From assembly GCA_026120185.1 (NCBI GenBank), contig JANUWF010002207.1, positions 372,001 through 436,000 on the forward strand: a stretch of DNA of 64,000 nucleotides, in the 5' to 3' direction. Within the stretch, counting starts at the first letter, position 1, and each line of letters starts with the position of its first letter. Shown here in pieces: positions 1 through 12,027 of the stretch. The notes beneath the pieces are model-generated. The model did no database searches and was not told the origin of the DNA. It was given only the letters and a program-made list of their open reading frames with translations. A program made the translations under genes and the position numbers. The DNA is from Voacanga thouarsii (lineage: Eukaryota; Streptophyta; Magnoliopsida; Gentianales; Apocynaceae).

Positions 1-509
1 CTCAACCATTCATCTCCTAAGTAAGTCTAAAATATACTTATTACAAGTAAAAAATGATGGGAATCAAATTCGAAATAAAATAAAATAAGAAAAATCAGCC
101 AAATAGGGTATTACCCGAAATGACTTGGCGCTAGGTGTAATAGTGGACCCAATGCCAGGTATGCTCTGGAAACAGAATAATTGTATTCCAGTATGGACCT
201 AGCACTAGGTGTACTAGTGTACCCGGCGCTAGCTGTGCTATGCTTTCCTCACACCTTACTTTTATTGTCTTTTCAATCTCCTCTTGTGCTCTTTTGGCCC
301 TCTATACCAATTGTTGTCAAAGCTTTAATCTTCTTGGCCCTCCTTTAATCCTCTATTGCTTGATAACGTTCTTCATCTTTGGCTTGGAATCTTGAGAGTA
401 ACCTTAAAGTCTCTTGAAAAGGCGCTTCATCCATAGAGTCGTGTATCGTGTCTTTGTCTCCCTACCCCTTTCTTTAGAATGATCTTCATGTTTAGGACTA
501 TTCCTTTCA
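1..509 (-). repeat. GypB 3' LTR (partial)
   Basis: It aligns base by base, with moderate divergence, to 3320-3830 and to the solo LTR pieces near 31.9-32.2 and 36.5-36.7 kb. The plus-strand end is attcctttca at 500-509, giving the CA terminus. A 73-bp duplicated module with the theme CC(T/A)(G/A)GCGC(C/T)AGG begins at 122 and 195. The rest of this LTR lies before the window. Confidence 0.8.
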
Positions 510-524
510 TTTCCCATTTTTTTT
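510..524 (-). other. GypB polypurine tract
   Basis: On the minus strand this reads AAAAAAAATGGGAAA immediately before the TG of the 3' LTR. This is where the plus-strand primer for reverse transcription is expected. Confidence 0.65.
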
Positions 525-1981
525 GTGATGATTCATCCTCGAATGGTCACCTACATAAGAATTCAAATAAGGATTTTTGGGTGAAGGTTTTTTATCCTTG
601 TCATGTGCTTTGTTTTCTCCTTTCACCAACCACATATTTCGTCTCAATTTACCTCCACTCTCTTTTTTCTTGTCACCTCCTTGTTTGTCACCCGTTTTTT
701 TTTTTTTCTCAAATTTGAGGAGGTCACTCTATTTTCTTCTTTTTCTCCTTTCCCTTTCTCCACTTTGTCCCCAACCTCTTTTTTTGTTTTCACCTCTTGT
801 TCTTTTCCCTCAACTTCTTTTCTCTTAATATTTTTTCCCTATTTCTTTTCTCTCATTTTGTTTTCATTCTCCCTCAAAATATTTTTATCTTTCAAAACCT
901 AACTAGGGGATAAAGGAGCTAAAATGAACTTTTTTTCATCTTTCTTCAATGTATAAGTGTTTTTCCTCCCCTTATGGATTACATCCCTATCAAACATCTA
1001 AGGTCTCTCCGATAAAATATACCCAACATACGTCGGATAAACATCACAGAACACTTCGTCATGGTATCTTCCCATGTCAAATTCAACTTTGGTTTGCTTG
1101 TTCACCTTTACTTCTCCATAATTATTCAACTAATGGAGCATGTAGGGACTAGGGTGTTTTAAGGTTTCTAACTCCAATTCTTCCACCAATGTAGCACTAA
1201 TCAAGTTTTTACAACTTTCCCTATCAATAACGACATTACATTGTTTTTCCTTGATAAGATACCTTAAAAAGAAAATATTTTCCCTTTGCATCTCATCTAC
1301 TTCTTTACCCTCATAGGCATCTCCATCTCTTCTTACTACTCCAATCAGTAGACAAACTGGCTCAATCACCATTCCTCCCTTACTACCTACTCCAACCCCA
1401 CCAAGTTTCTCTTTTTCCACATTTCTTGGTTGATTAAGTGGATGGTTGGCATAAGTGGGTTGCTTCAGATCTACTCTCTTTTGTGGTTGTTTCTCAACAT
1501 TCACATGTCTTCCTTTTCCGTCTTGCGCCCCATAAATTCCCCTATGTACCAAGTTATTAGGATAAGTAGCTTTGGTGTATCTATAGGTGGAATTTCTACT
1601 ACCTTACAACTTATTCGTCCTCCATTGTAGCTCATTAGGACAATTGTAAAAGTAGTAGGCTTTTCCTCAACAATGAGCAATCATACACCTTCTTCTTTTA
1701 CACAAACTCTTGTTTGTTTTGCACTCCATTATTGAAATAATTTTGCAATTTACCATTTGCTCTCTTTGGAGGTCCTCCCACAAGAAATCCATCATTCTCC
1801 TAGTGTATGCGCTTATAGCTTCCCTTTTCATTTCCACCATTAATACCTTCACTAGTGTTTTGCCTTTCATCACAATCATACAACTATTCACATTTATCTT
1901 CATATTTCTTATAATCACATTCTTCCTTATTATAGCTATCATATTCTCCTCTATTGGAGTATGACATTTCATAGAAATCAC
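525..1981 (-). pseudogene. GypB gag C-terminal/protease relic and linker
   Basis: Minus-strand translation gives the aspartic-protease region typical of a plant gypsy group. An NIF(F)LRYLIKEK segment and VVIDRESCKNLIS precede LKHPSPY (about 1130-1290). After a stop come GRYHDEVFCDV, ERP*MFDRDV and KKFILAPLSPS (about 900-1110). The catalytic Asp is kept, but the two following glycines of the family motif IIDGGSC are Arg and Glu, so activity is unlikely. The Trp of RPWQFDRDV is a stop codon. A Lys/Glu-rich linker follows (about 560-900), and there the coding region ends at the LTR; RT and integrase are missing. The upstream piece (1667-1981) is only weakly gag-like. Identification of the protease zone is firm; the gag part is uncertain. 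Confidence 0.7.
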
Positions 1982-2839
1982 TTACTTCACCTTAAGCACT
2001 CGTAGAAGATGAATCATATGAACTCTCACAAGCTTTTTTTTTTTTTAATTTAAAGAGAAATTTTGAGTAGAAAAACACATAAGAGAAGTTCCTCACTTCA
2101 CTCCCTCACATGTTTAGCACTCAAACAATATCACTCAACCCTCGTGTTTATAGCCTGCTTTGGCTTTTGTAACAATGAACTCACCCTCTTGCCTTTTTCA
2201 ATCCACTTAAGTGCTTCCCAAACTTAAGACCAATTCAACGAGAAACAAACATTCTAGTGGCTACAAGAAAGATTTACTTCACCAAGAACAATCTACTATG
2301 CTAAGAGACGATGTAGTTCACAAATGGAAGCTTGAGATAGTCATATATTAGCAATCATAAGCCATTGATACAATATATTAAACACTTGGGCTGCAACTTC
2401 ATAACTCAAGTTTCAATGGTAAATTTCAGCTTGGTTTTAGTCCCAAATCAACAAATTATGACACCAAATGACTTCACAAACACAATATATCATATAGGAT
2501 CAAATTCACAACATTCTCACAGCACAAATTTAAGTTTTTAACTCACAAAAATTGCAAGAAATTTAGTTATGGGATTTCTTACGTGCAGAATTTTGTGTAG
2601 CCAATCAACTCAATTAACTTTAATTTTTTTAACAATTTTAATCTTCAAATAGCTACCCAATCATAAATTTAACATGTATGCTTAATTTCACATCAAGTTC
2701 ATGACACAATATTGGGTTTGAAGCATTCAAAAATAGCTCCAAAATAAGTGACGAAAATATGAAAATTTAAAAAAGTTCTTGAAAAAAATTGTACATTTGC
2801 CCAAAGAAAGTTGTATTGATTAAAATCAAACATAATTTT
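1982..2839 (-). other. GypB leader/gag-proximal stretch, no ORF recognised
   Basis: AT-rich sequence with a poly-T run at about 2034-2046. By position it is the untranslated leader and start of gag on the minus strand. I see no gag domain, so the main gag body may be deleted or decayed beyond recognition. Confidence 0.4.
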
Positions 2840-2852
2840 ACCCTGATACTAC
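2840..2852 (-). other. GypB primer-binding site (degraded)
   Basis: Minus strand reads AGTATCAGGGT two bases inside the LTR end. It resembles the initiator-Met tRNA site TGGTATCAGAGC with about three changes. Confidence 0.55.
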
Positions 2853-2854
2853 TT

Positions 2855-3830
2855 TGATACGGTAAACACGGAAGCCTCTTGATTTGAAAACAAGAACCCT
2901 AGAGTTTGTAGCCCAACCCCCTACAAAATTCAAACACACAAATGAACTAACTGCAAATGCACTTAACCCAATGAGATTTGATGAATCTAGACTACTTTAA
3001 AACACCTAAATACCCTAATTTATCAAGAGATTAGAACCAAAAAAATGGGATTTGAAGACACCTAAAAACTCAACCTATCAAGAACACTAGAAAAATACTA
3101 GCACCAAAGAATAGAGAAAGAGATTTAGATTATCCATTTGAAGTTTAGATCTATTGAATTAAAGGTGGGACTAAGCCGTTTGATTTGGTCTTGAAAAAGG
3201 AGTCACCCCTTACACACTCTCCTCTAGAGAGAATGTAGTTTCTCTACAAAAAATATTCTAACTCTCTAAAATCTTTCTATTACAAGAGAACTGAGGCATA
3301 TATAAAGGTAATAAAGTAAACCTAGCAAATGGGAGATGTAATCTCAGCCATTCATCTTCTAATTTAGCCTAAAATATACCTATTACAAGTTAAAAGTTGT
3401 GGGAATTAAATTCGAAACAAAATGAAACAAAATAAGAAAAATAAAAAAATAGGTCATTGCCCGAAGTGACCTAGCGCCAGGTGTACTAGTGGACCAGTGC
3501 CAGGTGTGTTATGGAAACAGGACAATTCTGTTCAAGTATGGACCAAGCGCTAGGTGTTCTAGTATACCCAGTGCCAGGTGTGCTCTACTTTCCTCACATC
3601 TTACTTGTCTTGTCTTTTCAGCCTCCTCTTGTGCTCTTTTGGCCCTCCATACCAATTGTTGTCCAAGCATTAATCTTCTTGGTCCTTCTTTAATCCTCTA
3701 TTACTTGACAACCTTCTTCATCTTTGGCTTGGAATCTTGAAAAAAGAGCTTCACCCATGGAGCCGTGTTGTGTCTTTGTCCTTCTTCCCCTTCTTTAGAA
3801 TGACCTTCACGCTTGGGATGATTCCTATCA
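2855..3830 (-). repeat. GypB 5' LTR (complete)
   Basis: 976 bp from TGATACGG on the plus strand to CCTATCA at 3821-3830. The right half matches the LTR at 1-509. The 73-bp duplicated palindromic module is at 3468 and 3541. Confidence 0.75.
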
Positions 3831-4280
3831 ATTATATTGAGGTATATATAGTAAAGTCCTTTGAGATAATATCTTATTATCTCTTAGATAACTTTGAAAC
3901 TCTTTGTTTATGTATTCACCTCATCAATCAGATCTTAGATTTTTAATGCTTTTGCCAACTTGTTTCTTTACTTCACTCTTAAAGTATTTGAACTTGTTAA
4001 ATGTTTCAGATTTGTATTTCATTAAATACAAATAACCATATCGTGAATAATCATCAATAAAGGTAATAAAGTATTAATAATTTCCTCTTTCTTGTATTGA
4101 CATTAGACTATATACGTTAGGATGTATGAGTTTTAAAAACTCTTTAGCCTTTTTTCCTTTTCCAGAAAAGGGAGTTTTAGTCATTTTTTCAAGTAAATAA
4201 GACTCCCATGTGCCATATTATTTGTAAGTTCCCCTTTTTTCCTTCTTCTTTTAGAAAACAATCACATAGTTTTTCAATTA
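3831..4280 (-). pseudogene. CopA-type integrase fragment
   Basis: This stretch aligns with 55740-56130 of the full CopA element, including the segment encoding YLMKYKSEAF in that copy (here around 4010-4030). It is the integrase core region on the minus strand, full of stops and indels. It joins directly to CopA LTR-like sequence, so gag, protease and the N-terminal integrase are deleted. GypB interrupts it on the left, so the rest of its pol lies outside the window. It is an older copy than the intact CopA at 38-61 kb. Confidence 0.7.
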
Positions 4281-5538
4281 TAGGTTCTTGGATTTTAACT
4301 AGTCTGCTTTAAATTATAACAAGTTTATAATTCATCCTTAAAGATTTTATAATTACAAGTCATCCCTAACTAGTTATAATACTTTATAATTAGGCCCTGA
4401 TTAGTATTTTTTCTCACAAATTAACCCCATATTATTATCAAATAATATATTGAGTACTAATTCCTTTATTGTGGGTGACTCATTAGGCTTTCTAGTCAAC
4501 CGGTAGATAATACAAATTATTTCTATCATAATAAAATTAATAATACTTTTATAATTAGAATTAACATATTAATTTCAATTAAGATTAATTTATTAATTCT
4601 CTAATTAATAAATCTATATTTAACTGATCATAAGTGGCATCTAACAATGTGTTATGATAACCCAAAATTTCAGAAAGTCAAGTGGCTTGACATAAAGCTT
4701 TTAATAGCAAAATATCATTAATAAACACCTTTGATCATACGATGTCTCATTCAGTTTTAGAGTATGGAATTAGTGTCAACTTCTACTAAAATGTAATTAA
4801 CTCTAGCAATTTATTAGTACTTGATTGAAAATCCATCGATTAACATGTGTATTAATTTGGAATTATTTCCAATACATAGTCGCCTTGGCCAAGTACTTCT
4901 CGAGTAATGATTCCATACAAGTGGTCATGAGATATACGTCCCTACTATTAGGAGTAACGAATACTTTATTGACCTTCTAACTACTTTTGTTTACTTTATA
5001 TTGTACCTAATATCCATCTCATAGGCGGTCTTGTAGGGACTCTAGATATTGGAATCAAAGTACAACGGTCAGTAAACAAAGTACCTTGAAGATCTCACAT
5101 TGAAGATACTTGCACATTCATTATAATAAGATTCTATCATTAGCACTTAGTAGTTATCCATTGGATTATGTTATAGTTAGGTCATCTAATGTACTTGTTT
5201 AAGTAACAAGTATCCACGTGTTAACTTTAAATATCATAATACTTGATCAAATCAAGAAGTATAACATATGTTACTCTTCGCACATTAATTATGTCCTATC
5301 TCGCTAATGCTATGACTAGGGATAATTTAAGCATAAACACAATCTAATATAGTAAAAATCTCACATGATGATCTCTATCATGATTTCTTTATCTTAGTGT
5401 TGCACTTGGAACTTTATCTAATAGTTGCATACACATGAACTATAAATGAAGCAAACTGATAAGATGAAGCATGCCTTTATAATGTAGATATGTTATATAC
5501 AATATACAAGTGATTGTCTTGAGGGCATAATACTGAGA
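4281..5538 (-). repeat. Degenerate CopA-type 5' LTR
   Basis: Colinear matches to the CopA LTRs (38580-39743, 59790-60958) include the 'ctcaattaaccccacaat' zone, the 'gtcaagtggcttgaca' zone and the terminal 'gtacaagtgattg...gggcataa' zone at about 5500-5530. Divergence is high, so this insertion is old. The outer end is near 5538 with no clean TSD. Confidence 0.7.
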
Positions 5539-6480
5539 AGGAACAATTTAATAGTTCAATAGTTTGAGAACACATGAGCAAGTAATTCCTTGCATAAAAT
5601 CCCTTTTTGATAACTAAAATTATATTTTCATTTCTACACAACTTTAGAATGCTTTGACATAAATTACTTTGAATGCATTTTGAAAAAAAGTGAGTTTTGC
5701 ATAAGCTTTATAGTTATGTTTGATGTACAGTTCATGAATTCCACTCTTTGACATAAGATCAATATTTTATATTTATGCATAGTTGTATATAGAAAAACAC
5801 TTAATTCTATCAAGTTGACTTCTGAAAGAAGTCATGTGTATGTTTATGAACTATATTTGAACTAACCATGCAAAATATTTATTTGCACTTAACCCTAAGT
5901 AGGGTTTGAAATATGTTAAGTCTCAATAAGGGTAGACTATTGGTACTAGCCTATGAATGTTTGAGCAAATTTTCTTGTTAGATGCCATTTCTAAGAGTTG
6001 AACTCTTTCTAGAAAAGGTGACAATATTAGTGAGTCAAGCTAATCTGTAGCTAGTAACTTAGTTCCAAGTGGGACTGATATCTCGTGATGGATGACCTAT
6101 AAGTTTAGGTAAAAGAAAGAGAAGTATTTTACCCAGAAGACTGATCACCAATTGATAATACGATGCAGGGTTTCACAAATGTCCAGCCATGATGGGTTTC
6201 ATGACTAATTAAACAGGTTATTATGCAGCATTTCATAATCTGATTATTGTGTGAATATGAGTGGTTTCACATCTCTTGAAAAGAAGACAAATTAATTGTT
6301 TTGAAATTAACAATTTTTCAACTAGAGCATAGCATATTTGGCTGAATGCATGTAAGGAACCACTCAATAATACTAGTAATGAGATTATGATTTTTGTAAC
6401 TATTTTCTCTCATTTTAAAACGTCTATGCATCATGAAAGAATTTTTAAGGTACATAAGCACTCAAAGGACGTATGATAGG
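5539..6480 (+). repeat. Degraded chromovirus-type LTR fragment
   Basis: Scattered colinear matches to the R-U5 part of the Chr1 LTR: 'tcaataagggtagacta' near 5920-5940, the 'agtattttaccca..agactgatcacc' zone at about 6125-6155 and 'gcagcatttc' near 6225. Ends are not definable. It seems to be the sequence that received the CopA-type copy on its left. Confidence 0.5.
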
Positions 6481-6499
6481 GATTAACAGGGCTAACAAG

Positions 6500-6640
6500 C
6501 ACAAACTCAAGAAGGGGGAGAGAACATTCAATCAAACATCCTTGGACCAATGACGCGGGTGCAAACTAAGCAATTTCAAGCTGATCTCTATGGTTGCATG
6601 TATATGCATGTAAAGTGGGATGACATTTGGATAACAACAG
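6500..6640 (+). pseudogene. Possible gypsy polyprotein C-terminal tail
   Basis: Plus-strand translation at about 6529-6590 gives LGPMTRVQTKQFQADL. This resembles the GP(M/V)TR-[basic/Gln-rich] tail that ends the polyprotein of many plant gypsy elements. It is short and isolated, so this is a weak call. Confidence 0.35.
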
Positions 6641-7088
6641 AGGACCGCAAGGCCACTAAATGATTATTCTACAGTTTTTTCATCAAATAAAAGGGATGGA
6701 GAGGTCACAAAATTGTAAAACAAATGAAAAAGGCCAGCTACAATTAGATGGAGATTTTCCAGGAGATGTGGGCGGCTAGTTGTACAGCCATGTGTGAAGC
6801 CGTTGAAGGCATAAATGGAGAAACATGCACACTAAAGTAATAAAAAATGTAGGAAAAATATGAACAGTGAAATAATTATTAATACATCTGCTCTTTAAAA
6901 ATTTCTTAGGCACTGAGGAAGATGTCTGAACAACATAGATTCCTTCTCTTTCACTTGTTGAGACCTCTGGATCAAAACCTGTTAGCTGTCTACTTCTTCT
7001 GGGCATGAATAGATGTATGACTTTGATTTTACGAAATATAACTTTTGCCTGAAGTACGGTAAATGTCGATTGGACAGGGAAAAATGAT
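6641..7088. other. Unassigned intergenic stretch
   Basis: No domain, LTR match or RNA recognised. A 128-codon minus-strand frame crosses from here into the Chr1 LTR (6776-7162), which argues against it being a gene. Confidence 0.3.
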
Positions 7089-7346
7089 TGTGAAACCCCA
7101 CCTAAAACCAACCCTAGAGTAAGGGGGTGGGGGTCAGGAATGCATATCATATTATTTTGCATGAATATATATGTTTTTGAATGATTTTATGTGCTTTAGA
7201 ATCGGGGATTATAGGTTTAAATGCTTAGTTATGCTCATTGAGTAGGAGGGGTAAAATAGTAATTTTGCATGAGGTCAGAATAGGGAGATAACTTGAGGAG
7301 TAGATAAGAAAAATATGTGGGTGAGGAAATAAGAACAAGAGTTTTT

Positions 7347-7405
7347 GTAGTTTAGTGGTTAGAGCTTGGTGAATTAATTTCTATGGTCATGAGTTCAAAT
7401 CCCAT
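7347..7405 (+). other. tRNA-like module in Chr1 LTR copy 1
   Basis: The D-arm-like TAGTTTAGTGGTTAGAGC (pol III A-box region) is followed by the T-arm-like ATGAG-TTCAAAT-CCCAT with a 7-nt loop (B-box region). The same pair lies at the same place in all four Chr1 LTRs. No acceptor stem is visible, so it is not a functional tRNA gene. Confidence 0.55.
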
Positions 7406-8992
7406 CATTTTAAGTTTTATCATGATTATTTTCATTAAGTTTGAATTTTTGTTTTCTTGCATTCCATAAAAATAGGAATGTTGTCTTAGGGGAGACATGA
7501 AGAGAATGTCATAATCTTATCCTCATGTCCTAAAAAGAATTCTAGAGGAATTCTTGTCCTATTTATTACCTCTCGCTTGTCCTAACATCTTTATAATTCA
7601 AAACCATTCAATCCTTTCTTTTAAATTCCAAAAAAATTCTGGGATAACTCCTCCACCATGAAATTCGAAAATCAGCTATGGTGGTTGGGTAGTTGGCCGA
7701 AAATAGGAGGGTAAATAGGAAGGGCTCCAAGAGAAAATCAACCACCATGAAAGGACCTTCAAATCTACCTTCATGTTGTTCATACTTTAGTGGAAAGAAA
7801 TCTGGAAATTTTCCAGAATTGCTGCAGACCCTTTCTTCGAAAATTCAGGCCATAATCCCATTCATTTGCTGCCAAGAAAATGGTCATTTTATGTGGCTTG
7901 GAAGCTAGAAAAACTGTGCAAATTTCGGACTGCACAAAACAACACCAAACCAGGAAAAAAAACTGGGCATTTCGCAGCTTGCAATCAAGGAAATGAAGCT
8001 GTTTGTAGTTCACCTTCAAGCCAGCAAATCTCTTCTGTATTTGTCCAGAAATAAGGCTGAAAAACCAACCTTGGAAGACACTCAAACGCCCCAGAAGAAC
8101 CTCTGAAAATCGAGCTAAGAGTGTGCAAAATTCTGCACTAAAAATTTTGCAATCTTCGAAAATTCTGAACAACTTGAAACCAGAATTTTCCAGCCTTGCT
8201 TCCTTCTAGCCTAAGGCCGAAAATCATCTCCAACCTCTGTAAAAATTGAACTTGCTCAGCTGTTGACTGAACACCATAAACCCCACTCTTACCTTGAGCA
8301 TAAGGACTCCATAGCTGCACCACAAAACACTCCTAAGATCACTCCATTCAAACTCTTTTGAACTTCAAATAATTTCAGCATTTTACTCCATTAAAATCAC
8401 TCTTGCATTAGGCTAATTGACCAGAATTTTCTCTGCCTTCATGGACTGAATTTCAGCCAGCCTTGAGCAACATTAACCTTTAATCATTTCAGGAAAAACT
8501 CCATGTTCAGCTGGCACCATTGAAAGACATAGAAACCTCTCTTAATCAAAACACCATAGCTAACCTCTTACCTTAAACCTCTCCACTATTTCCTCCATTT
8601 AAATTTCAAAAAAACCTGATCATCCTCTCTCTTTCTTGCTGAAAACCGAAACCCTCACTCATTCCATACCATTCGGCCAGCCTTCTACCAAAATTCGTGC
8701 ATCATTCTTCCAAATTCTCTCCATTTTCACCTAGAACACCAAGAACACACACTAACCTTCTTCAAGACTAACCCTACTCTAAACACCTCCAATCACTCTC
8801 AAACACTCCAAATCACTTCCATTTAATCCCTAAACCTCATTTCTGGTATTTATAACACAAAACCTCGCAAACAAAAATTTTCAAGCGGATCGAAATCCAC
8901 CTTTTTCTTGAAGGTCACAAGAACATCAACAAGGTAAGTCAAGAACATCCTTCTTGTTCATCTTCTTCCATTTGATTATATCATTCTAATGA

Positions 8993-9013
8993 TCTCTCTC
9001 TCTCTCTCTCTCT
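8993..9013 (+). repeat. (TC)n microsatellite in Chr1 LTR
   Basis: Pure TC dinucleotide run, found at the same LTR position in every Chr1 copy but with different lengths. Confidence 0.95.
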
Positions 9014-11212
9014 TCTAACCGAAATGGTTGATCAAACATCAACCATGATCGTTTGTTTCATTGGACCATTTAAGACACTCCATCGCGCGTGGACCTTCTT
9101 TTGTCTTCTTCAAAGTATTCGACAATCAAGTATTCATTCTTAGATCTCTCTTATTAAATTCTAAAATCTTGTCTCTTAGGTGTTGATAGGGAGATGGAAT
9201 ATGATTGGGAGATTGAGTATATGCATAAAGGGATTGGGGTTAGGACATGATGATTGTTATATATGACTAGGATATATGTATTTTCCTTTCGAATCATTGT
9301 ATGTTCTTCATGCTTAATGAATTTTATGGATGTTTGAAGTATGATTAGATATTATGACACCAAAGGTGATTAGGTTTTTATGTTCTTATTGTTCCATGGA
9401 AACCATGATTGATGATTATGCTTAGTAGGATTTTGGCCATGTGATGGTATGAGATAGTCAAGTGTATGTTCATGAATGGATTAATATATTGTTGATGATT
9501 GAGAATGTGATCATGAATCTTTTCTAGCAATAGGAAAACCATGATGTAAGATTATTTTCTTGTTAATTCTAGGTTATATTCATTAATAAATTTTATTACA
9601 AAAAAATTAGAATTACTACTATAGTTTCCTTCAAAGTTCAAAACACTAGGGGATTTGGATTGGAATATTTAATTAGACTACTAATATTTTTATTAAACAA
9701 AAATTTAATAAAATTCATCTATTACTAATTAATTAATATCTATTAAAAAAATTAATTAACTAAAAATTATTTAATTTATTAGTTATTTATAATAAAGCTA
9801 TTTTTAAATTATCATTTATTAAAATTATTTAGGACTTAATATTATTTAAAATTCAAACCTTAGTTTATTTATTATTAATGACACTCAAGAATTATTATTT
9901 GAGTCTATAATTTATTAACAATTATTTTAGAACCCCTAGTTATTTTAACTTATCAAACTAGACTTATTTTATAAAATTCTTTAGCATCTAGCCTTAAAGC
10001 TTAGGACATTAAGGTCATGGTCAATCATGGTTGTAGCTAGTTGAGCTAAGAAGTATTTATGTAAGGTAGGTATAGCTTGAATGTGACATTATGTTTTGTG
10101 TTTACTCCAGGCGGGGTTAGGTCGGCCTTGGAAGACTTTTGAGTTTGAGCAAGCAAAGAAGCAGGTAAGCTCCTGCATGGAGTTTTGTGAAGACCAAAAG
10201 TTATTGTGGCAAGCAAATGCAATGTATATGGACATTTATTTGTAAAGGCAATTAAGGACTGTTTTTCCTTTTTATCTTGGTCAAGCAAATCATTTGAAAA
10301 TTGAACAAGCAGTTTTATACAAATCTAAACTTTTTCTAAAACCCAACTTGACTAGACTTTTGGAAACCCTTAATTGCTATTTCCAAATAAAGCAAAGTTT
10401 TGATCAATTTTCTCCCAAGGGGAACAATCAACGTTGACTACTCAATAAGGGTAGACCACCGGGACTAGTCTTTGAAGGGTTAGGGTAAGTCTCTCAGTAG
10501 GTGGCCACCTCTGAGGGGTGAGTCCTTCCCGGATAGGATGCCAGTCCGGTAGGTTATACCGGTCCGAGCTAGCAAGTTTCAGTCATGTGGACTGTGTGTT
10601 CCGGAGTGGACAACCGGTAGGTTTGGGTGTAGAGATAGAGGAGTATCTCACCCGGTAAGCCGTACACCTACCTTTTGTCAGCTTGCACAAAGTGTGGCAT
10701 TCTGACTGTTATTTAGTCACGGGGCCCAACGTGTGGTAACCCATGGCTGCCCATTTGAGTGGTTATATTTATTGTGCACATGTATGGTTTGAAAAACGAA
10801 ACACCACTCTTTATTTTCAGCATTTATTTATTGCTTGCCAGCACTTTTCCTTATGAAACTTTTACAACCTGCATACATGAATTATTTTACCTGAAACACT
10901 CAAAGCACACACGGGCTTACTGAGATTTTTATCTCACCACCTTTTATGCCACATTTTCAGGAAGATCCTGCTGTGGAGGTCATTAGCTAGATTGTTGCCT
11001 ATGGTTGAAGACTCATGTTATTTACTTTAAGTGTTGTTTGAGAGATTGTTGCAAACAATTTATTTTAGATTTGTTCCAGTACTTATCTTTTGGGTTGTAA
11101 TAAGCTTAAATTTTAAAGTCTTTATTTTATTTTATTTTTATGTAACCTAGTTATAAAGACCCCTTGTCCTCTGGACGGGGCGACATCCCCGGCCCTGAAG
11201 GGCCTAGGTAGT

Positions 11213-12027
11213 GGCACGACTCAAAGTTCTAAAAAGAACTTTTGGAGCCAGACTACTTCTTTAGATGCCTCTAAAACTACCACGTACTCAGCTTCCATGG
11301 TTGAATCAGCAATACAAGATTGCTTAATACTCCTCCATGAATGGCCCTTCTATATAAGATGAAGACATATCCACTAGTGGATTTTCTTTTATCCTGATCC
11401 GTCTGGAAGTTTTAGTCTGTGTATCATGTAGGAACCAAGTTATCAGCCCTGTAAACCAGTACATAATCTCTCGTTCCTTTGAGATACTTGAAAATATGTT
11501 TTATAGCTTAGCAATGAACCTCCCTAGGATTTGACAGATATCTGCTAAAGAAGTTTACAACAAAACAGATATCTAGTGTACGATATAGCTTCTATGAGAC
11601 TTCCCATAGCTAAAGTATAGAGAATCCTATTCATTCTGCCTTTTTCTTCTTAAGACTTTGGAGAGTCTTCTGAAGAAAAAGATAACTCATGTCTACAAGG
11701 GATTAATGCTCCCTTGCATGAGCCTATGCTGACCTTGTCCAGCATCTTATCAATGTATATAGCTCGATATAATCCTAACATTTTCTACTTTCTATTTCTA
11801 AGAAACTTAATTTCGAGAATGTAATTGGCTTCTCTAAAGTCCTTTATATTATATTGAGTAGACAACCAAACCTTGGTAGATGACAATGTTTCTACATTAT
11901 TCCTAATGAGTAGAATATCATCTACATACAGTACAAGAAAAACTACATTTAAGCCTTCTAGTTCTTGGATACACATAGTTCATCCTCGTTTTGAATAAAA
12001 CTGTAGTGCTTTACAGTTTCATCAAAC
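11213..12027 (-). pseudogene. CopC reverse transcriptase C-terminal half and RNase H start
   Basis: Minus-strand translation from 12027 gives FDETVKHYSFIQNEDELC, then the catalytic YVDDILLI (11860-11975). The RT thumb and an RNase H region with YVLVYRADNL, TSGYVF and EASKEVVWLQKF (to about 11225) follow. Several stops and frame changes are present. It continues exactly the RT broken at 26534-26700 (..SIYALKKASRVWN), so CopB was inserted into one CopC RT gene. The left end is cut by the Chr1 LTR. The catalytic YVDD is intact, but the gene is dead. Confidence 0.8.

Larger units (their letters stand above)
1..3830 (-). mobile_element. GypB: deleted Ty3/gypsy LTR retrotransposon, left end outside window
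   Basis: The element reads on the minus strand: 5' LTR 2855-3830, internal 510-2854, 3' LTR up to 509. LTR identity rests on two alignable copies (1-509 and about 3320-3830), TG/CA ends, a PBS-like site next to the 5' LTR and a PPT next to the 3' LTR. The internal part is only 2.3 kb and keeps a protease-region relic and charged linker; reverse transcriptase, RNase H and integrase are absent. It therefore cannot move on its own proteins. The base after the 5' LTR starts copia integrase sequence (3831 on), so the element landed inside a CopA-type copy. The left TSD cannot be seen. Confidence 0.75.
7089..11212 (+). repeat. Chr1 LTR, copy 1 (3' terminus missing)
   Basis: Starts TGTGAAACCCC and runs colinear with the solo LTR at 32199-36524 to 'gggcctaggtagt', about ten bases short of the expected ...GGTGTTACA end. 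It is diverged from the other three copies. Left flank (unassigned) and right flank (CopC RNase H) do not form one interrupted sequence and no TSD is seen. A simple solo LTR is therefore unlikely; deletion or recombination at the edge is inferred. It contains a tRNA-like module (7347-7405), a TATA-like TATTTATAA near 8848 and a TC microsatellite (8993-9013). A donor-like AAG/GTAAGT (about 8934) and a donor-acceptor pair near 10163 and 10960 are also present. Confidence 0.85.

Noticed and set aside
479..902. Overlapping Phe/Ser/Leu-rich plus-strand frames
   Set aside because: They are the reverse of the Lys/Glu-rich GypB linker on the minus strand.
6776..7162. 128-codon minus-strand frame
   Set aside because: It crosses the start of the Chr1 LTR, so it is a chance fusion of two unrelated sequences.
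7347..7405. A real tRNA gene
   Set aside because: D- and T-arm-like parts exist, but no acceptor stem or usable anticodon arm; called tRNA-like only.
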